A stretch of 64,000 nucleotides of DNA, from positions 1 through 64,000 of the forward strand of contig JAABSA010000006.1 in the NCBI GenBank assembly GCA_011390635.1, written 5' to 3'. Position numbers and translations under genes: made by a program. The notes under the pieces are model-generated. The model was not told the origin of the DNA. It worked only from the letters and a program-made list of their open reading frames with translations, and ran no database searches. Positions 28,594 to 37,975 of this stretch are shown here, piece after piece. Position 1 is the stretch's first letter; each line of letters begins with the position of its first letter. The DNA comes from Desulfotignum sp. GTDB taxonomy: Bacteria; Desulfobacterota; Desulfobacteria; Desulfobacterales; Desulfobacteraceae.

Positions 28594-29806
28594 TTTCAAC
28601 TGGGCAAAAGGAACCTGGGACTGCCGCAGGAGCCTGGACCGGATCCGTCTGTGCATTGCCGGAGACTGGGCTCCCATCCGGAACTTTGCCCCCATCATGG
28701 CACAGGACCCGGCCGCTGTTTACGGCGATCTGTTCGACAGCCTGAACAAAGCGGATCTGAAGATCTTCAACCTGGAGGCCCCCCTGGCCCATACCTGCGA
28801 TGCCATGGTTAAAAGCGGGGCCGCATTCAGGGCCGATCCCTGCCATATTCAGGCCCTGGATATTCTGTCCGTCGATGCAGTCACCCTGGCCAACAACCAT
28901 ATATGGGACTGCGGTCTTTCCGGGTTTGAACAAACACTGGAAAGCCTTTCAGACAAAAACATCCGCTGGACCGGTGCCGGCCGGAACCTGGCTGTGGCTG
29001 CGGCCCCCCTGGTCCTGGAAAAAAACCATATCAAAATCGGCATTCTCAATTTCAGCGAGGGCGAAGACATGACCTGCGCCACATCCCAGAGCCCCGGGGT
29101 CATGGGCTGGGACCCGGACCTGATGGAAACCCGGGTGAGAGCACTGGGCGGCACCGTGGATGTCATCGTGGTCATCGCCCATTGCGGTATTGAATATATG
29201 CCCTTTCCTCCCCCGTATGTGACAGAGGTTTTCCAGCGGCTGGCAGAGGCCGGGGCCGATCTGGTGGTGGGCCACCATCCCCATGTGCCCCAGGGGCTCC
29301 AGATTCACAAGGGCTCTCCGTTGTTTTACAGCCTGGGCAATTTTGTATTTTTCCAGCCCACAGACCTGCTGTTCCGCAAACTGGGATTTGTTTTGTTTGT
29401 AGAACTGGACCGCCAGGGCATTGCAGCCCTGGAAATGGCCCCATACCAGATCCATGACCAGGGATTGGGCCTGTTGAACGGTCCTTCCAAAACCGATTTT
29501 TTCAACGCCTTCCGGCTGGTATCCGATCCTCTGCAAACCCCATGGGGAAGGGAACATGCCTGGCATGCCCTGATCCGGTATTACGCTGACCATATGCTGG
29601 AACCGGAACTGGCAGCCATTCTGGACAAATTGAAAACAGATCCCCCCAAAGGGGCCGCCATGTTCAGAAACCGGCTCACCACGCTGCAGCATGCCGAACT
29701 GCTCAAAGACACCATGACCCGTATCATGGCAGGTAACCTGGATGATACAGCCCCCTGGGCGTTGGATATCGTCCATGAATGGATGACCCGAAAAATCCCG
29801 GAATGA
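28583..29806 (+). CDS. CapA-family (PGA_cap) metallophosphatase-like protein
   Basis: The 407-residue protein has the CapA-type calcineurin-like fold pattern: RIRLCIAGDWAP at the start, FNLEAPL, VTLANNHIWDCG, VVIAHCGIEY, GADLVVGHHPHV and SLGNFVFFQP. These hold the metal ligands of the family. CapA proteins occur in poly-gamma-glutamate capsule loci, but many members have no known role. The ATG at 28583 follows AGGAGGT by eight bases. It is coupled to alr upstream and to a glutamate-racemase-like gene downstream by ATGA, which hints at D-amino-acid polymer or cell-wall metabolism. Confidence 0.85.
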   Translation: MTTDFNWAKGTWDCRRSLDRIRLCIAGDWAPIRNFAPIMAQDPAAVYGDLFDSLNKADLKIFNLEAPLAHTCDAMVKSGAAFRADPCHIQALDILSVDAVTLANNHIWDCGLSGFEQTLESLSDKNIRWTGAGRNLAVAAAPLVLEKNHIKIGILNFSEGEDMTCATSQSPGVMGWDPDLMETRVRALGGTVDVIVVIAHCGIEYMPFPPPYVTEVFQRLAEAGADLVVGHHPHVPQGLQIHKGSPLFYSLGNFVFFQPTDLLFRKLGFVLFVELDRQGIAALEMAPYQIHDQGLGLLNGPSKTDFFNAFRLVSDPLQTPWGREHAWHALIRYYADHMLEPELAAILDKLKTDPPKGAAMFRNRLTTLQHAELLKDTMTRIMAGNLDDTAPWALDIVHEWMTRKIPE

Positions 29807-30795
29807 ACATGGCGGAAACGGACCTACAAACCATCATGGTGACAGACTCGGGTCTGGGAGGGTTGTCGGTATTTGCTGCCATTGCCGGCGGTCTGTCCGC
29901 TGCATCTTTCAGCCCCCGGGTAAACCTGGTGTATTTCAATGCCTGGCCCGAACAGGACAAGGGATACAACCACTATCCGGACATGGCCTACAAAGCCCGG
30001 GTATTTGACAATGCCCTGGCTGCCATGGCAGATCTGCAACCGGACATTCTTGTGATTGCCTGCAACACCCTGTCCGTGATCTATCCGTACACCCGTTTTT
30101 CCAGAACCACCCCCGTTTTCGTGCAGGATATCATAGACCAGGGAGTGGACATGACTGCAGCAGCCCTGGTCAATCGCCCCGACACCGGGGTGATCCTTTT
30201 CGGCACCCCCACCACGGCCGCATCCCGGGTCCATGTACAGAAATTGATCCGCAAAGGGATCCATTCGGACCGGATCATCAACCAGGGATGTGTCAACCTG
30301 GCAGGAAAGATTGAAAGAAATCCATTTGATCCGGACCTGGAAAACATGATCCAGGAAAATGTGGACCAGGCCATGGCAAAAGGCGCTTTTCAATTTCCAA
30401 CGGTTGCTGCTGCCCTGTGCTGCACCCATTTCGGTTATTGCCGGGCATTGTTTGCATCTGCTGTTGCCCGGCATACCGGAACGTCACCATTGATCCTGAA
30501 CCCCAACCTGGGACTGGCCGACCAGGTTCTTTCCCGAATCGGCCAGGCCATGTCCCAGGCGGGTCAGGCGCAGCCCGGAACGGTTCTGTCCCGGTCCGGG
30601 ATGGATCAGCCCCAGTCCCGGCTATCTCCGGCACTGACCGGTGAAACGCCGCGCATCACAATGCAGGTGCTGTCCCGGGTACCATGGGAAGAACAGCGGA
30701 TCAGCGCCTATGCAAAGCTGTTTACCGCCCAAGCCCCCCGGGTGGCGCAAGCATTGAAGCACTATCGGTTCACCCCGGATTTGTTTGAAATATAA
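29803..30795 (+). CDS. Aspartate/glutamate racemase family protein (MurI-like)
   Basis: The 330-residue product has the glutamate racemase motifs in altered form: TDSGLGGLSVFAAI, VIACNTLSVIYP with the first catalytic Cys, and ALCCTHFGYC with the second. Classical MurI has DSGVGGL and ACNTASA, so this is a divergent member. Inserts near residues 240-280 are rich in Gln, Ser and Gly. It would supply D-glutamate if the reaction is conserved. It overlaps the CapA-like gene by four bases and lies next to alr and a ddl-like remnant, which supports a cell-wall or D-amino-acid role. Confidence 0.75.
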   Translation: MNMAETDLQTIMVTDSGLGGLSVFAAIAGGLSAASFSPRVNLVYFNAWPEQDKGYNHYPDMAYKARVFDNALAAMADLQPDILVIACNTLSVIYPYTRFSRTTPVFVQDIIDQGVDMTAAALVNRPDTGVILFGTPTTAASRVHVQKLIRKGIHSDRIINQGCVNLAGKIERNPFDPDLENMIQENVDQAMAKGAFQFPTVAAALCCTHFGYCRALFASAVARHTGTSPLILNPNLGLADQVLSRIGQAMSQAGQAQPGTVLSRSGMDQPQSRLSPALTGETPRITMQVLSRVPWEEQRISAYAKLFTAQAPRVAQALKHYRFTPDLFEI

Positions 30796-30851
30796 AAAAT
30801 ACGCCGGCACCCATGGCCGTACAAAAACAGTTTGGGAGGAGATGTTTGTCT

Positions 30852-31024
30852 ATGAAAACCATTCTGCTGATCACGGGTCCTGCAGGCGATGCCCAGGGCT
30901 GGGGAAATCTTCAAGTGACCCACAACGTCTGCAAGGCAGATCAGGCAAAGGACCTGATCGGGATTATCAGGAACTTGTCCACAGCATTGTCTCTTCCGCT
31001 TTGGAACGGTATGGCCCGGCATGA
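30852..31024 (+). pseudogene. Remnant of a D-Ala-D-Ala ligase-like (ATP-grasp) gene with large internal deletion
   Basis: A good ribosome-binding site (GGGAGGAG) precedes an ATG at 30852. The first 29 codons read MKTILLITGPAGDAQGWG and onward, as at the start of some Ddl-like ligases. After about 30940 the frame loses similarity. In a different frame the segment ending at 31024 reads DYQELVHSIVSSALERYG, which resembles the C-terminus of Ddl. So the two ends remain while about 270 central codons are missing and the frame is shifted. Its place after alr and a MurI-like gene supports the identification. The family call rests on short segments. Confidence 0.5.
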
Positions 31025-31130
31025 AAAAAACCTTTCAGAAAATAAAATAATTATTGTCCATCCCATTACAATTTTATGTTATATTCTTAAAAAGACTGCA
31101 TTTGAGGGACCTTATTCAGGAGGCAACCTA

Positions 31131-31354
31131 TGACACAGACTTTCCAGCCGGGCGATGCCCTTATCGTTGTGGATGTGCAAAACGACTTCTGCCCTGGTGG
31201 TGCATTGCCCATTGAAAACGGTAACACGATTATACCTGTTCTGAACAGGTGGATAGCCGATGCCACCCTGCCGGTTACCCCGGAAGGGAGAAAAGATGCC
31301 CGAAAAAAGATACAGGATGCCAACATACAGATTGTCAGCAGCAGTTCGGTGTAA
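31131..31354 (+). pseudogene. Remnant of a nicotinamidase (PncA)-like isochorismatase gene with internal deletion
   Basis: The 74-codon frame starts after AGGAGGC. Its first 45 residues are a textbook nicotinamidase N-terminus (ALIVVDVQNDFCPGGALP, including the catalytic Asp). The last 28 residues (EGRKDARKKIQDANIQIVSS) resemble the C-terminal helix and strand of the same family. The metal-binding and catalytic Cys regions in the middle, about 120 residues, are absent. The frame is intact, so a short peptide could be made, but it cannot be an active amidase. Confidence 0.6.
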
Positions 31355-31449
31355 CGCATAAAATCGTGGCGCCTAACTCAACATAAACCCCGTCCATATT
31401 ACAGTGACCGGTCAGATCATAACCCCATTGATTGCAAGGAGTATCACCC

Positions 31450-31938
31450 ATGACGGAAAAAGCATTCCAGGATTATTATTCAGAAGAATTCAGCCACTGC
31501 TATGGCTGCGGCCGCAAAAATGAACATGGTCATCAGATCAAAAGCTATTGGGATGGAGAAGAAAGTGTGGCTGTTTATGAGCCCGAACCCTATCACATAG
31601 CCATACCCGGATTTGTATACGGCGGACTGATCGCCTCTCTCATCGACTGCCACGGCACCGGCACAGCAGCTGCCGCCACTTACAGAGAACAGGGACGGGC
31701 CATGGACAGCGAGCCTGCCCTGCGCTTTGTGACCGCTTCTTTGAAGGTGGATTTTCTGGCCCCCACCCCCTTAGGTGTTCCCCTGGAAATCCGGGCAACG
31801 GTATCCCAGATCACCCCCAAAAAAGTGGTGGTGGATGAAAAGGTGACTGCCAACGGCAAAATCTGCGCCACCGGCCAGGTCATTGCCGTGAAAATGCCGG
31901 ATTCCATGCTGACCGGAAAAGAACCCCAGTCCAGATAA
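31450..31938 (+). CDS. PaaI/hotdog-fold thioesterase family protein
   Basis: This protein of 162 residues has an N-terminal CYGCGRKNEHGHQIKSYW segment typical of a thioesterase subgroup and a hotdog core with PGFVYGGLIASLIDCHGTGTA. It probably hydrolyses an acyl-CoA. The ATG at 31450 follows AAGGAG at eight bases. The DsrE-like gene follows after 39 bp. The substrate is unknown, and there are no sequence marks of membrane association. Confidence 0.8.
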   Translation: MTEKAFQDYYSEEFSHCYGCGRKNEHGHQIKSYWDGEESVAVYEPEPYHIAIPGFVYGGLIASLIDCHGTGTAAAATYREQGRAMDSEPALRFVTASLKVDFLAPTPLGVPLEIRATVSQITPKKVVVDEKVTANGKICATGQVIAVKMPDSMLTGKEPQSR

Positions 31939-31977
31939 CGTTACAATTACATTCAACCATATCAAGGGAGAGGTAGC

Positions 31978-32352
31978 ATGATCCAGGACACCCCGCCCGT
32001 TCAAGGCAAGAAAGTCGTACTTTTTGCGTTCAGGGGAGACCCCCTGTGTTTTGTCCATGTGCTGCTCAACGGGATTGACCTGCATGAAAAAGGCCAAAAA
32101 GGATGGATTGTGCTGGAAGGCGAATCCGTCACCCTGGTGGAAAAGATGAGCCAGGCGGACCATTTTCTGTCCAAGCTCTACCAGAAGGCCAAATCCCTGG
32201 GGATCATCCACGGGGCCTGCAAGGCATGCAGCGCCAAACTCACGGCCACCCAAGCCGTGGAAAAAGAAGGTATTCCCCTTATCGGGGATATGGCCGGTCA
32301 CCCTGCCATGGGAGATTTTCTATCAAATGAGTACGAGATCATCACTTTTTAG
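31978..32352 (+). CDS. DsrE-like small cytoplasmic protein
   Basis: The 124-residue protein has an alpha/beta pattern (KKVVLFAFRGDPLCFVHVLLN) and a conserved-looking GACKACSAKL near residue 82, with two cysteines that could be redox-active or carry sulfur. The layout resembles DsrE/DsrF-like proteins, some of which act in sulfur relay. This family call is tentative. The ATG follows AAGGGAGAGG. It is co-directional with the thioesterase and ends in TAG. Confidence 0.65.
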   Translation: MIQDTPPVQGKKVVLFAFRGDPLCFVHVLLNGIDLHEKGQKGWIVLEGESVTLVEKMSQADHFLSKLYQKAKSLGIIHGACKACSAKLTATQAVEKEGIPLIGDMAGHPAMGDFLSNEYEIITF

Positions 32353-32483
32353 CCGATATCTGAAAGCACTACCCTGCTGTGCTCGAATATCAATATAAAT
32401 CACTGTCAGGCTGTTTGCTCCCACGCATCTTTATGGTATGCTGCACCGTAAATGTAATACAATCTCACTGGAGTTGACAATCC

Positions 32484-35441
32484 TTGATGACGGGATCCCG
32501 AAAATATGTGGTGCGCACCTTTCTGCCTGCACTGATAATATTTGTTTTGTGTTGCCGTCCGCCTGCAGGATATGCAGACGGACGGCCTTTTTTACAGGTC
32601 ACGGAACAGGAAAAAGCCTTTGTTGCAGACCATCCGGTCATCCGGGTGAGTAATGAAATGGACTGGCCGCCATTTGATTTTGCCGTGGGGGATCAGGCTT
32701 TCGGGCTCAGCATTGACCTGATGGAAATGCTGTCATCCCGGCTTGGAATAACTTTTGAATACATAAACGGATACCGCTGGAATGAACTGCTCAAGATGTT
32801 CAAAAACAAAGAGCTGGATGTGCTGCAATCCGCTTATATGAACCAGGAACGCCGGCAGTTCGGTTTGTTTACCCGGCCATTCTATAAGGACAAAACCGTA
32901 TTTGTTGTGCCGGTGCATTCACCCGGCATTTTTGATATTTCTGCGCTGGCAGGCAAGATAATTGCCGTTCCCAAGGGCTGGGCATATGAATCATACCTGT
33001 CTGACAACTACCCGGACATCAATCTGCTGACGGTAAAAAACATTGAAGAGGCCTTTGCCGCGGTAATCGATGGAAAAGCAGATGCCGCCATAGAATTGTC
33101 AGCGGTTGCACGGTACCTCATCAAAAAAAATTTCTTGACCGGATTGAAAATATCCGGCTGGTTCAATGAATATGACAACAATGACCAGAAAGCCTTGCAC
33201 ATCATGGTCAGAAAAGACTGGCCCATCCTGCACAATATGCTTGAAAAGGCCCTTTTGACCATCACACCGGGTGATATTTCCGCTCTTGAACACAAATGGC
33301 TGGGAGACAGCCAGATCTCCCCAGTCCGGGACCTGAACCTTACCCACCCGGAAGAGGCTTTCATTGAAACCCATCCAAAAATCCGGGTGGCAAATGAAAT
33401 GGACTGGCCTCCGTTTGATTTTATGCAAAATGGTGAACCCGCCGGATTGGCCATTGATTATATCAGACTGCTCGCCCAAATTATCGGTGTGGAACTGGAG
33501 TTCATCAATGGATATACCTGGTCGGAGCTTTTGGAAAAGGGCCGCCGAAGACAGATCGATCTGTTTCCGGGATTATGGAAAAGTGCGGACAGAGAAGAAT
33601 TTCTATCTTTTACCAGTCCGTATATCCAATTGATCAACGTCCTTGTCACCAGAAAGAACATGCACCGGATCGATTCGCTTGCAGACATGAAAAATAAAAA
33701 AATTGTCATGCCTGCAGGATACACCCTGACGCAACTTGTCATGGACCAATATCCGAATCATGAATACATGCTGGTGAAAAATCCTGCCGAGGGGTTAAAA
33801 CTGGTTTCCCTGGGAAAAGCAGACGGATTTATAGGGTCTCTGGGCATCATCAACTACCTCATCAAAAAACTGTTTCTCAACAATGTACATGTGGCTGCTG
33901 AAATTGCACTGGACAGGGATCTTCCGCTTTATATGGCTGTCAGAAAGGACTGGACCCTGCTGGCAGGCATCCTTGACAAAGCCATGAAACAGGTTGACTC
34001 CAGCCAGTATGATGCCATTGTGAACAAGTGGATCGGCAGCATGGAACAGACCGGAGATATGGTCACGCTGACCCGGGCGGAAAAAGCCTATCTGGCCGGC
34101 AAAACACACATCTCCATGTGTGTACAGGCAGATTTTCACCCTTTTGAAGCCATACATGCAAACGGAGATTACCAGGGCATTCTTGCTGATTTTTATGATC
34201 TTATGGGCAAAAAAACAGGGGTGCCCATACGGGCGGTCAAAACAGATTCCCCGGATGATGCCCGCAACCTTATCAAAACCGGTGCATGCGATATGATATC
34301 CATGGTGACCCAAAACGATATTGATTCAGATCTGATAACAGCCACCACACCCTATATTGCATATCCCCTTGTCATTGCAACAGACAGCAGGGCCTTGTAT
34401 ATAAACACCATTGAAGCCATTGCAGAAAAACCCATCGGCATCAGCAGCGCCGCCCCTTTTTTCCATGACATTAAAAACCGGTACCCTGATATCAATTTCA
34501 TCCCGGTTGAAACGGTTGAAACAGGGCTTGTCAAGGTTCAGAGTGGTGAACTTTTCGCCCTGGTTGACACAGCCCCGAAAATCGGTTTCCATATACAGGA
34601 AAACCAAATGGTTGACCTGAAGATATCCGGAGAAATGCCCTACCAGATTAGGTTCCGGACAGGTATTTCCAAAAATGACACCATGCTGCACAGCATTTTT
34701 GAAAAAGCCATTCATTCTGTGACCGATGAAGACAAAAAACACATTTTTCAAACCTGGATGACCCTGAAATATGAGCAGGGGTTTGATTACGGCCTGTTGT
34801 GGACAATAGCGCTGGTCATGGGAATCATCGGCTTTTTTGCCATATACCGCCACATATCCGTTTCCCGGTATAATATCCGGCTTGCAGGATTGAACAGGGA
34901 ATTGACAAAGGCCAACAAAAAACTGGAAACCATTTCCTATCTTGACGGGCTCACCGGCATTCCCAACCGGAGAAAATTTGACGAAGTTCTGGAAAATGAA
35001 TGGAAAAGGTGTGAAAGAACCGGACAGGTGCTAACGTTGATGATGCTTGACATCGATTTTTTCAAACCCTTTAATGACCGGTACGGTCATCTTGAAGGCG
35101 ACGACTGCCTGAAAAAAGTGGCAAAAACCATTGAAGCATTACCCGGCCGGCCCGGTGATTTTGTGGGCAGATATGGGGGAGAAGAGTTCGCCATTGTACT
35201 TCCGGGTACGGATGATGCCGGTGCCGGACAGCTTGCCCGGAAAATGTTGTCCCGTATACAGGAGCTGCAGATTCCAAACAAAGACTCTGAGGTGTCCCCG
35301 TATTTGACCGTGAGCATCGGCGGCATTTCAGCTATGCCGAACCGCTCCATTCCCGGCACCTGGTTTCTGCACAAGGCGGACCAGCTTCTCTACCGGGCAA
35401 AACAGGGCGGAAGAAACCAGTACCGGCTGGAGAAATTGTAA
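32484..35441 (+). CDS. Membrane diguanylate cyclase with three periplasmic solute-binding domains
   Basis: The 985-residue protein has a signal or anchor helix, then three successive SBP_bac_3-type domains (about 35-270, 285-515 and 520-760). The first two are clear duplicates, sharing IRVSNEMDWPPFDF and IRVANEMDWPPFDF. A membrane helix lies near 770-790, then a GGDEF domain with active GGEEF near 897 and an upstream RxxD inhibitory site (RPGD). It should make cyclic di-GMP in response to amino-acid-like ligands in the periplasm. TTG at 32484 has GGAG ten bases upstream; ATG at 32487 is an alternative. Confidence 0.85.
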   Translation: MMTGSRKYVVRTFLPALIIFVLCCRPPAGYADGRPFLQVTEQEKAFVADHPVIRVSNEMDWPPFDFAVGDQAFGLSIDLMEMLSSRLGITFEYINGYRWNELLKMFKNKELDVLQSAYMNQERRQFGLFTRPFYKDKTVFVVPVHSPGIFDISALAGKIIAVPKGWAYESYLSDNYPDINLLTVKNIEEAFAAVIDGKADAAIELSAVARYLIKKNFLTGLKISGWFNEYDNNDQKALHIMVRKDWPILHNMLEKALLTITPGDISALEHKWLGDSQISPVRDLNLTHPEEAFIETHPKIRVANEMDWPPFDFMQNGEPAGLAIDYIRLLAQIIGVELEFINGYTWSELLEKGRRRQIDLFPGLWKSADREEFLSFTSPYIQLINVLVTRKNMHRIDSLADMKNKKIVMPAGYTLTQLVMDQYPNHEYMLVKNPAEGLKLVSLGKADGFIGSLGIINYLIKKLFLNNVHVAAEIALDRDLPLYMAVRKDWTLLAGILDKAMKQVDSSQYDAIVNKWIGSMEQTGDMVTLTRAEKAYLAGKTHISMCVQADFHPFEAIHANGDYQGILADFYDLMGKKTGVPIRAVKTDSPDDARNLIKTGACDMISMVTQNDIDSDLITATTPYIAYPLVIATDSRALYINTIEAIAEKPIGISSAAPFFHDIKNRYPDINFIPVETVETGLVKVQSGELFALVDTAPKIGFHIQENQMVDLKISGEMPYQIRFRTGISKNDTMLHSIFEKAIHSVTDEDKKHIFQTWMTLKYEQGFDYGLLWTIALVMGIIGFFAIYRHISVSRYNIRLAGLNRELTKANKKLETISYLDGLTGIPNRRKFDEVLENEWKRCERTGQVLTLMMLDIDFFKPFNDRYGHLEGDDCLKKVAKTIEALPGRPGDFVGRYGGEEFAIVLPGTDDAGAGQLARKMLSRIQELQIPNKDSEVSPYLTVSIGGISAMPNRSIPGTWFLHKADQLLYRAKQGGRNQYRLEKL

Positions 35442-35450
35442 AACATACCC

Positions 35451-36209
35451 ATGTGCCTGATTGTCTTTGCATACGACATCCATCCTGCATATCCCCTGGT
35501 TATCGGTGCCAACCGGGATGAATTCTTTGATCGGCCCACAGCCCCCCTGGCCTGGTGGGAAGACCATCCCCATGTCCTGGCCGGAAGAGACCTGCAGGCT
35601 GGCGGGACATGGATGGGCATCACAGATACCGGGCGATTTGCCGCCATCACCAATTTTCGTGATCCGTCCAGGGTTAAACAAAAAGCCCCGTCCAGGGGGG
35701 CGCTGACGGGTGATTTTCTGTGTTCAGACACACCTGCACTCACATATCTTGAACAGGTCCGGCGATCTGCAGAAGCATACAATGGTTTCAACCTGATTGT
35801 GAAGGACGGGTCCGGGCTGTTTTACTATGCCGATTACCAGGACCGTATCCAGCCGCTTAGTGCCGGGGTGTACGGCCTGAGCAACCACCTGCTGGACACT
35901 GACTGGCCCAAGGTGGAGAAAGTCAGAAAAGGGCTCACCTCACTCATGGAACATAATCTGGTGAACGAAGAGGCAATTTTCACCCTCCTGGCGGACCAAC
36001 AGCCGGCACCGGACGCGCTGCTGCCGGATACCGGCATCGGCCTGGCATGGGAACGCCTGTTGTCATCTGTTTTTATCCGTTCCAAAACCTACGGCACCCG
36101 TTCATCTTCAGTGATCCTCATGGAAAAAAACGGTCAGGTGCGGTTTTCCGAACGTACTTTTGACGTATCCGGGTACTGCAGCCGGATATCTGAAACCGTC
36201 CTTCCCTGA
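35451..36209 (+). CDS. NRDE-family (TANGO2-like) protein
   Basis: The 252-residue product begins with MCLIVFAYDIHPAYPLVIGANRDEFF, containing the family-naming NRDE motif. GGTWMGITDTGRFAAITNFR follows, then the conserved GVYGLSNHLLDTDWPKV. The function in bacteria is not established; the eukaryotic homologue TANGO2 has been linked to Golgi organisation and haem or lipid handling. The N-terminal Cys2 may act as a nucleophile, as in Ntn-hydrolases. It lies ten bases after the diguanylate cyclase gene. Confidence 0.85.
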   Translation: MCLIVFAYDIHPAYPLVIGANRDEFFDRPTAPLAWWEDHPHVLAGRDLQAGGTWMGITDTGRFAAITNFRDPSRVKQKAPSRGALTGDFLCSDTPALTYLEQVRRSAEAYNGFNLIVKDGSGLFYYADYQDRIQPLSAGVYGLSNHLLDTDWPKVEKVRKGLTSLMEHNLVNEEAIFTLLADQQPAPDALLPDTGIGLAWERLLSSVFIRSKTYGTRSSSVILMEKNGQVRFSERTFDVSGYCSRISETVLP

Positions 36210-36213
36210 AAAT

Positions 36214-37044
36214 TCAGTTGGAACCGCCTTCATCCATGGTCTTCTCCAGTGCCTGGACATGGGCGACCGGGATGGCATAGGTGATGCCGGTGGGATCTTT
36301 TAACACATGTTCTTTTTTGCCTTTGACAAAGACCATATTGATTACCCCCACCACCTCGCCTGTGGTGATTCTGTAGACTGGACTGCCGCTGTTTCCCGGA
36401 TAGGCGACCGCATCAAGCTGATAAATGTCAAACGGGGTCTTCAGGTGCCTGATAATCTCTCCGTCAATAATCCTTGCACTGGGGCTTGGCAGAATCATGG
36501 GGGCAATGGCCGATACGATGCCGGTGTGGGTGGTGGGGTTCAACCCTAAAATAAACCCGATGGGATAGCCTGTAAAGGCAATGGCATGCCCCTCCTGCAC
36601 GGTCCAATTTTTTGCCAGAGTAAGCGGCTGCAGTTTGTTTTCATCCATCTGCAAAAGGCTCAGGTCATGAAACGCATCTTCTGCCAGGATTGTGGCCTTG
36701 ACCCCTCTGTCAGGCAGGTGTTCATGAAATATCCGCAGATGAAAAAGCCTGTCATTTTCCCTGATGCCGTCAATCACATGTTTGCTGGTGACGATCCTGG
36801 TCCCGTCCCCTGTGACAAACCCGGTGCCGGAAAACCTTACAGCCGGCTTATCATTGAAGTAATAGGTGCCGATGGCCACCACGCCGGTTTTGACCTGTTG
36901 AATCAACGCGGCAAGGTCCCTGTCTCTTTCCACAAGATCTGTCTGCCCGGCCGCCCTGCTCAAGGGAAAGCAGACACCAATGGAAAAAGAGACAAAAAAA
37001 CACCAGCAGCAGTAAAGATACATTTTTTTCATTTGTTTCAGCAT
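36214..37044 (-). CDS. Trypsin-like (S1/DegP-type) serine protease, exported
   Basis: The 276-residue protein has an N-terminal signal or anchor segment (MYLYCCWCFFVSFSIGVCF) and a chymotrypsin-fold domain. The catalytic triad is visible as His in VTSKHVIDG, Asp in AFHDLSLLQ and Ser in YPGNSGSPVY. No PDZ domain follows, unlike DegP. It probably works in the periplasm in protein quality control or processing. It is convergent with the NRDE gene, with only four bases between the stop codons. The start codon is not fixed by a ribosome-binding site. Confidence 0.8.
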   Translation of the reverse strand: MLKQMKKMYLYCCWCFFVSFSIGVCFPLSRAAGQTDLVERDRDLAALIQQVKTGVVAIGTYYFNDKPAVRFSGTGFVTGDGTRIVTSKHVIDGIRENDRLFHLRIFHEHLPDRGVKATILAEDAFHDLSLLQMDENKLQPLTLAKNWTVQEGHAIAFTGYPIGFILGLNPTTHTGIVSAIAPMILPSPSARIIDGEIIRHLKTPFDIYQLDAVAYPGNSGSPVYRITTGEVVGVINMVFVKGKKEHVLKDPTGITYAIPVAHVQALEKTMDEGGSN

Positions 37045-37081
37045 ACCAGAAAATCTGGTCTTTTGTAACCTTTTTCCGGAT

Positions 37082-37975
37082 TCACCGCCCGGTCAGGGGC
37101 CGGCCCAGACTGTACACCTCCCCGCAGGTATCAAATTCCCTGACCCGGTCAATGGCGCAGATCTCATCGAACCGGTCCTGGATCTCCTCGGCGGCAATGG
37201 TTCTCTCTGTATCACCGATACACACCCCTTTGCCCGACACCATGGCAGAGCGGGCAAACCAGCCCGCACTCATGGCAAAAACCATGCCGGATACCGGGTT
37301 CTGCTGTGAACACAGATACACCACCAAAGGCACATTGAACTGCGGCCGGATCCGGCGGACCACCTCATCAGGGAACACCCCCCTGGTCATACCGGTGTCG
37401 GCATTGGGTGCCACCGTGTTCACCTGGATGCCGTACCGTGACACCTCCAGCTTCAAGGTGTTCATCAGCCCGATGATCCCCATCTTGGCAGCCCCGTAAT
37501 TGGACTGGCCGAAATTGCCGTACATGCCTGATGTCGAGGCAGTGAACACCACCCGGCCATACTGCTGCTGCTTCATCTGCCGCACTGCCGGCTGGGTCAC
37601 ACAGAACGCGCCTTTCAGATGGACATTGATCACCGCATCCCACTCTTCTTCCGTCATTTTCATGAAGGTCCGGTCCCGCAGGATCCCGGCATTGTTCACC
37701 AAAATGTCCACCCGGCCGAACCGGTCCACTGCTTTTCTGACTATTTCCTGCCCACCCGCCAGAGTGGCCACGGATACATGACTGGCCGCGGCCTGCCCCC
37801 CGGCAGCCAGGATCTCATCCACCACCGCATCGGCACAGAACTGCCCGTCCTCTCTCTGGCCGATATCATTGACCACCACTGCAGCCCCCCGCCGGGCCAG
37901 TTCCAGGGCATAGGCCCGGCCAATGCCGGCACCGGCACCGGTCACCACTGCTGCCCGGCCTTTAAAATCGATCAT
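37082..37975 (-). CDS. Short-chain dehydrogenase/reductase (HSD17B4/FabG-like)
   Basis: The 297-residue protein has the NAD(P)-binding GAGAGIGRAYALELARRG, NNAGILRD, and the catalytic Ser/Tyr/Lys set with SNYGAAKMG. The C-terminal extension with DRFDEICAIDRVRE is like the dehydrogenase part of peroxisomal multifunctional enzyme 2. That suggests a (3R)-hydroxyacyl-CoA dehydrogenase, which is inferred and not shown. It begins just after a region with no other gene on this strand. Confidence 0.8.
   Translation of the reverse strand: MIDFKGRAAVVTGAGAGIGRAYALELARRGAAVVVNDIGQREDGQFCADAVVDEILAAGGQAAASHVSVATLAGGQEIVRKAVDRFGRVDILVNNAGILRDRTFMKMTEEEWDAVINVHLKGAFCVTQPAVRQMKQQQYGRVVFTASTSGMYGNFGQSNYGAAKMGIIGLMNTLKLEVSRYGIQVNTVAPNADTGMTRGVFPDEVVRRIRPQFNVPLVVYLCSQQNPVSGMVFAMSAGWFARSAMVSGKGVCIGDTERTIAAEEIQDRFDEICAIDRVREFDTCGEVYSLGRPLTGR

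Noticed and set aside
31360-31380. GCCTAAC after the pncA-like remnant, like an integron attC core site
   Set aside because: No matching GTTRRRY half-site or paired inverted arms lie within a plausible distance, and no integrase or cassette series is present.
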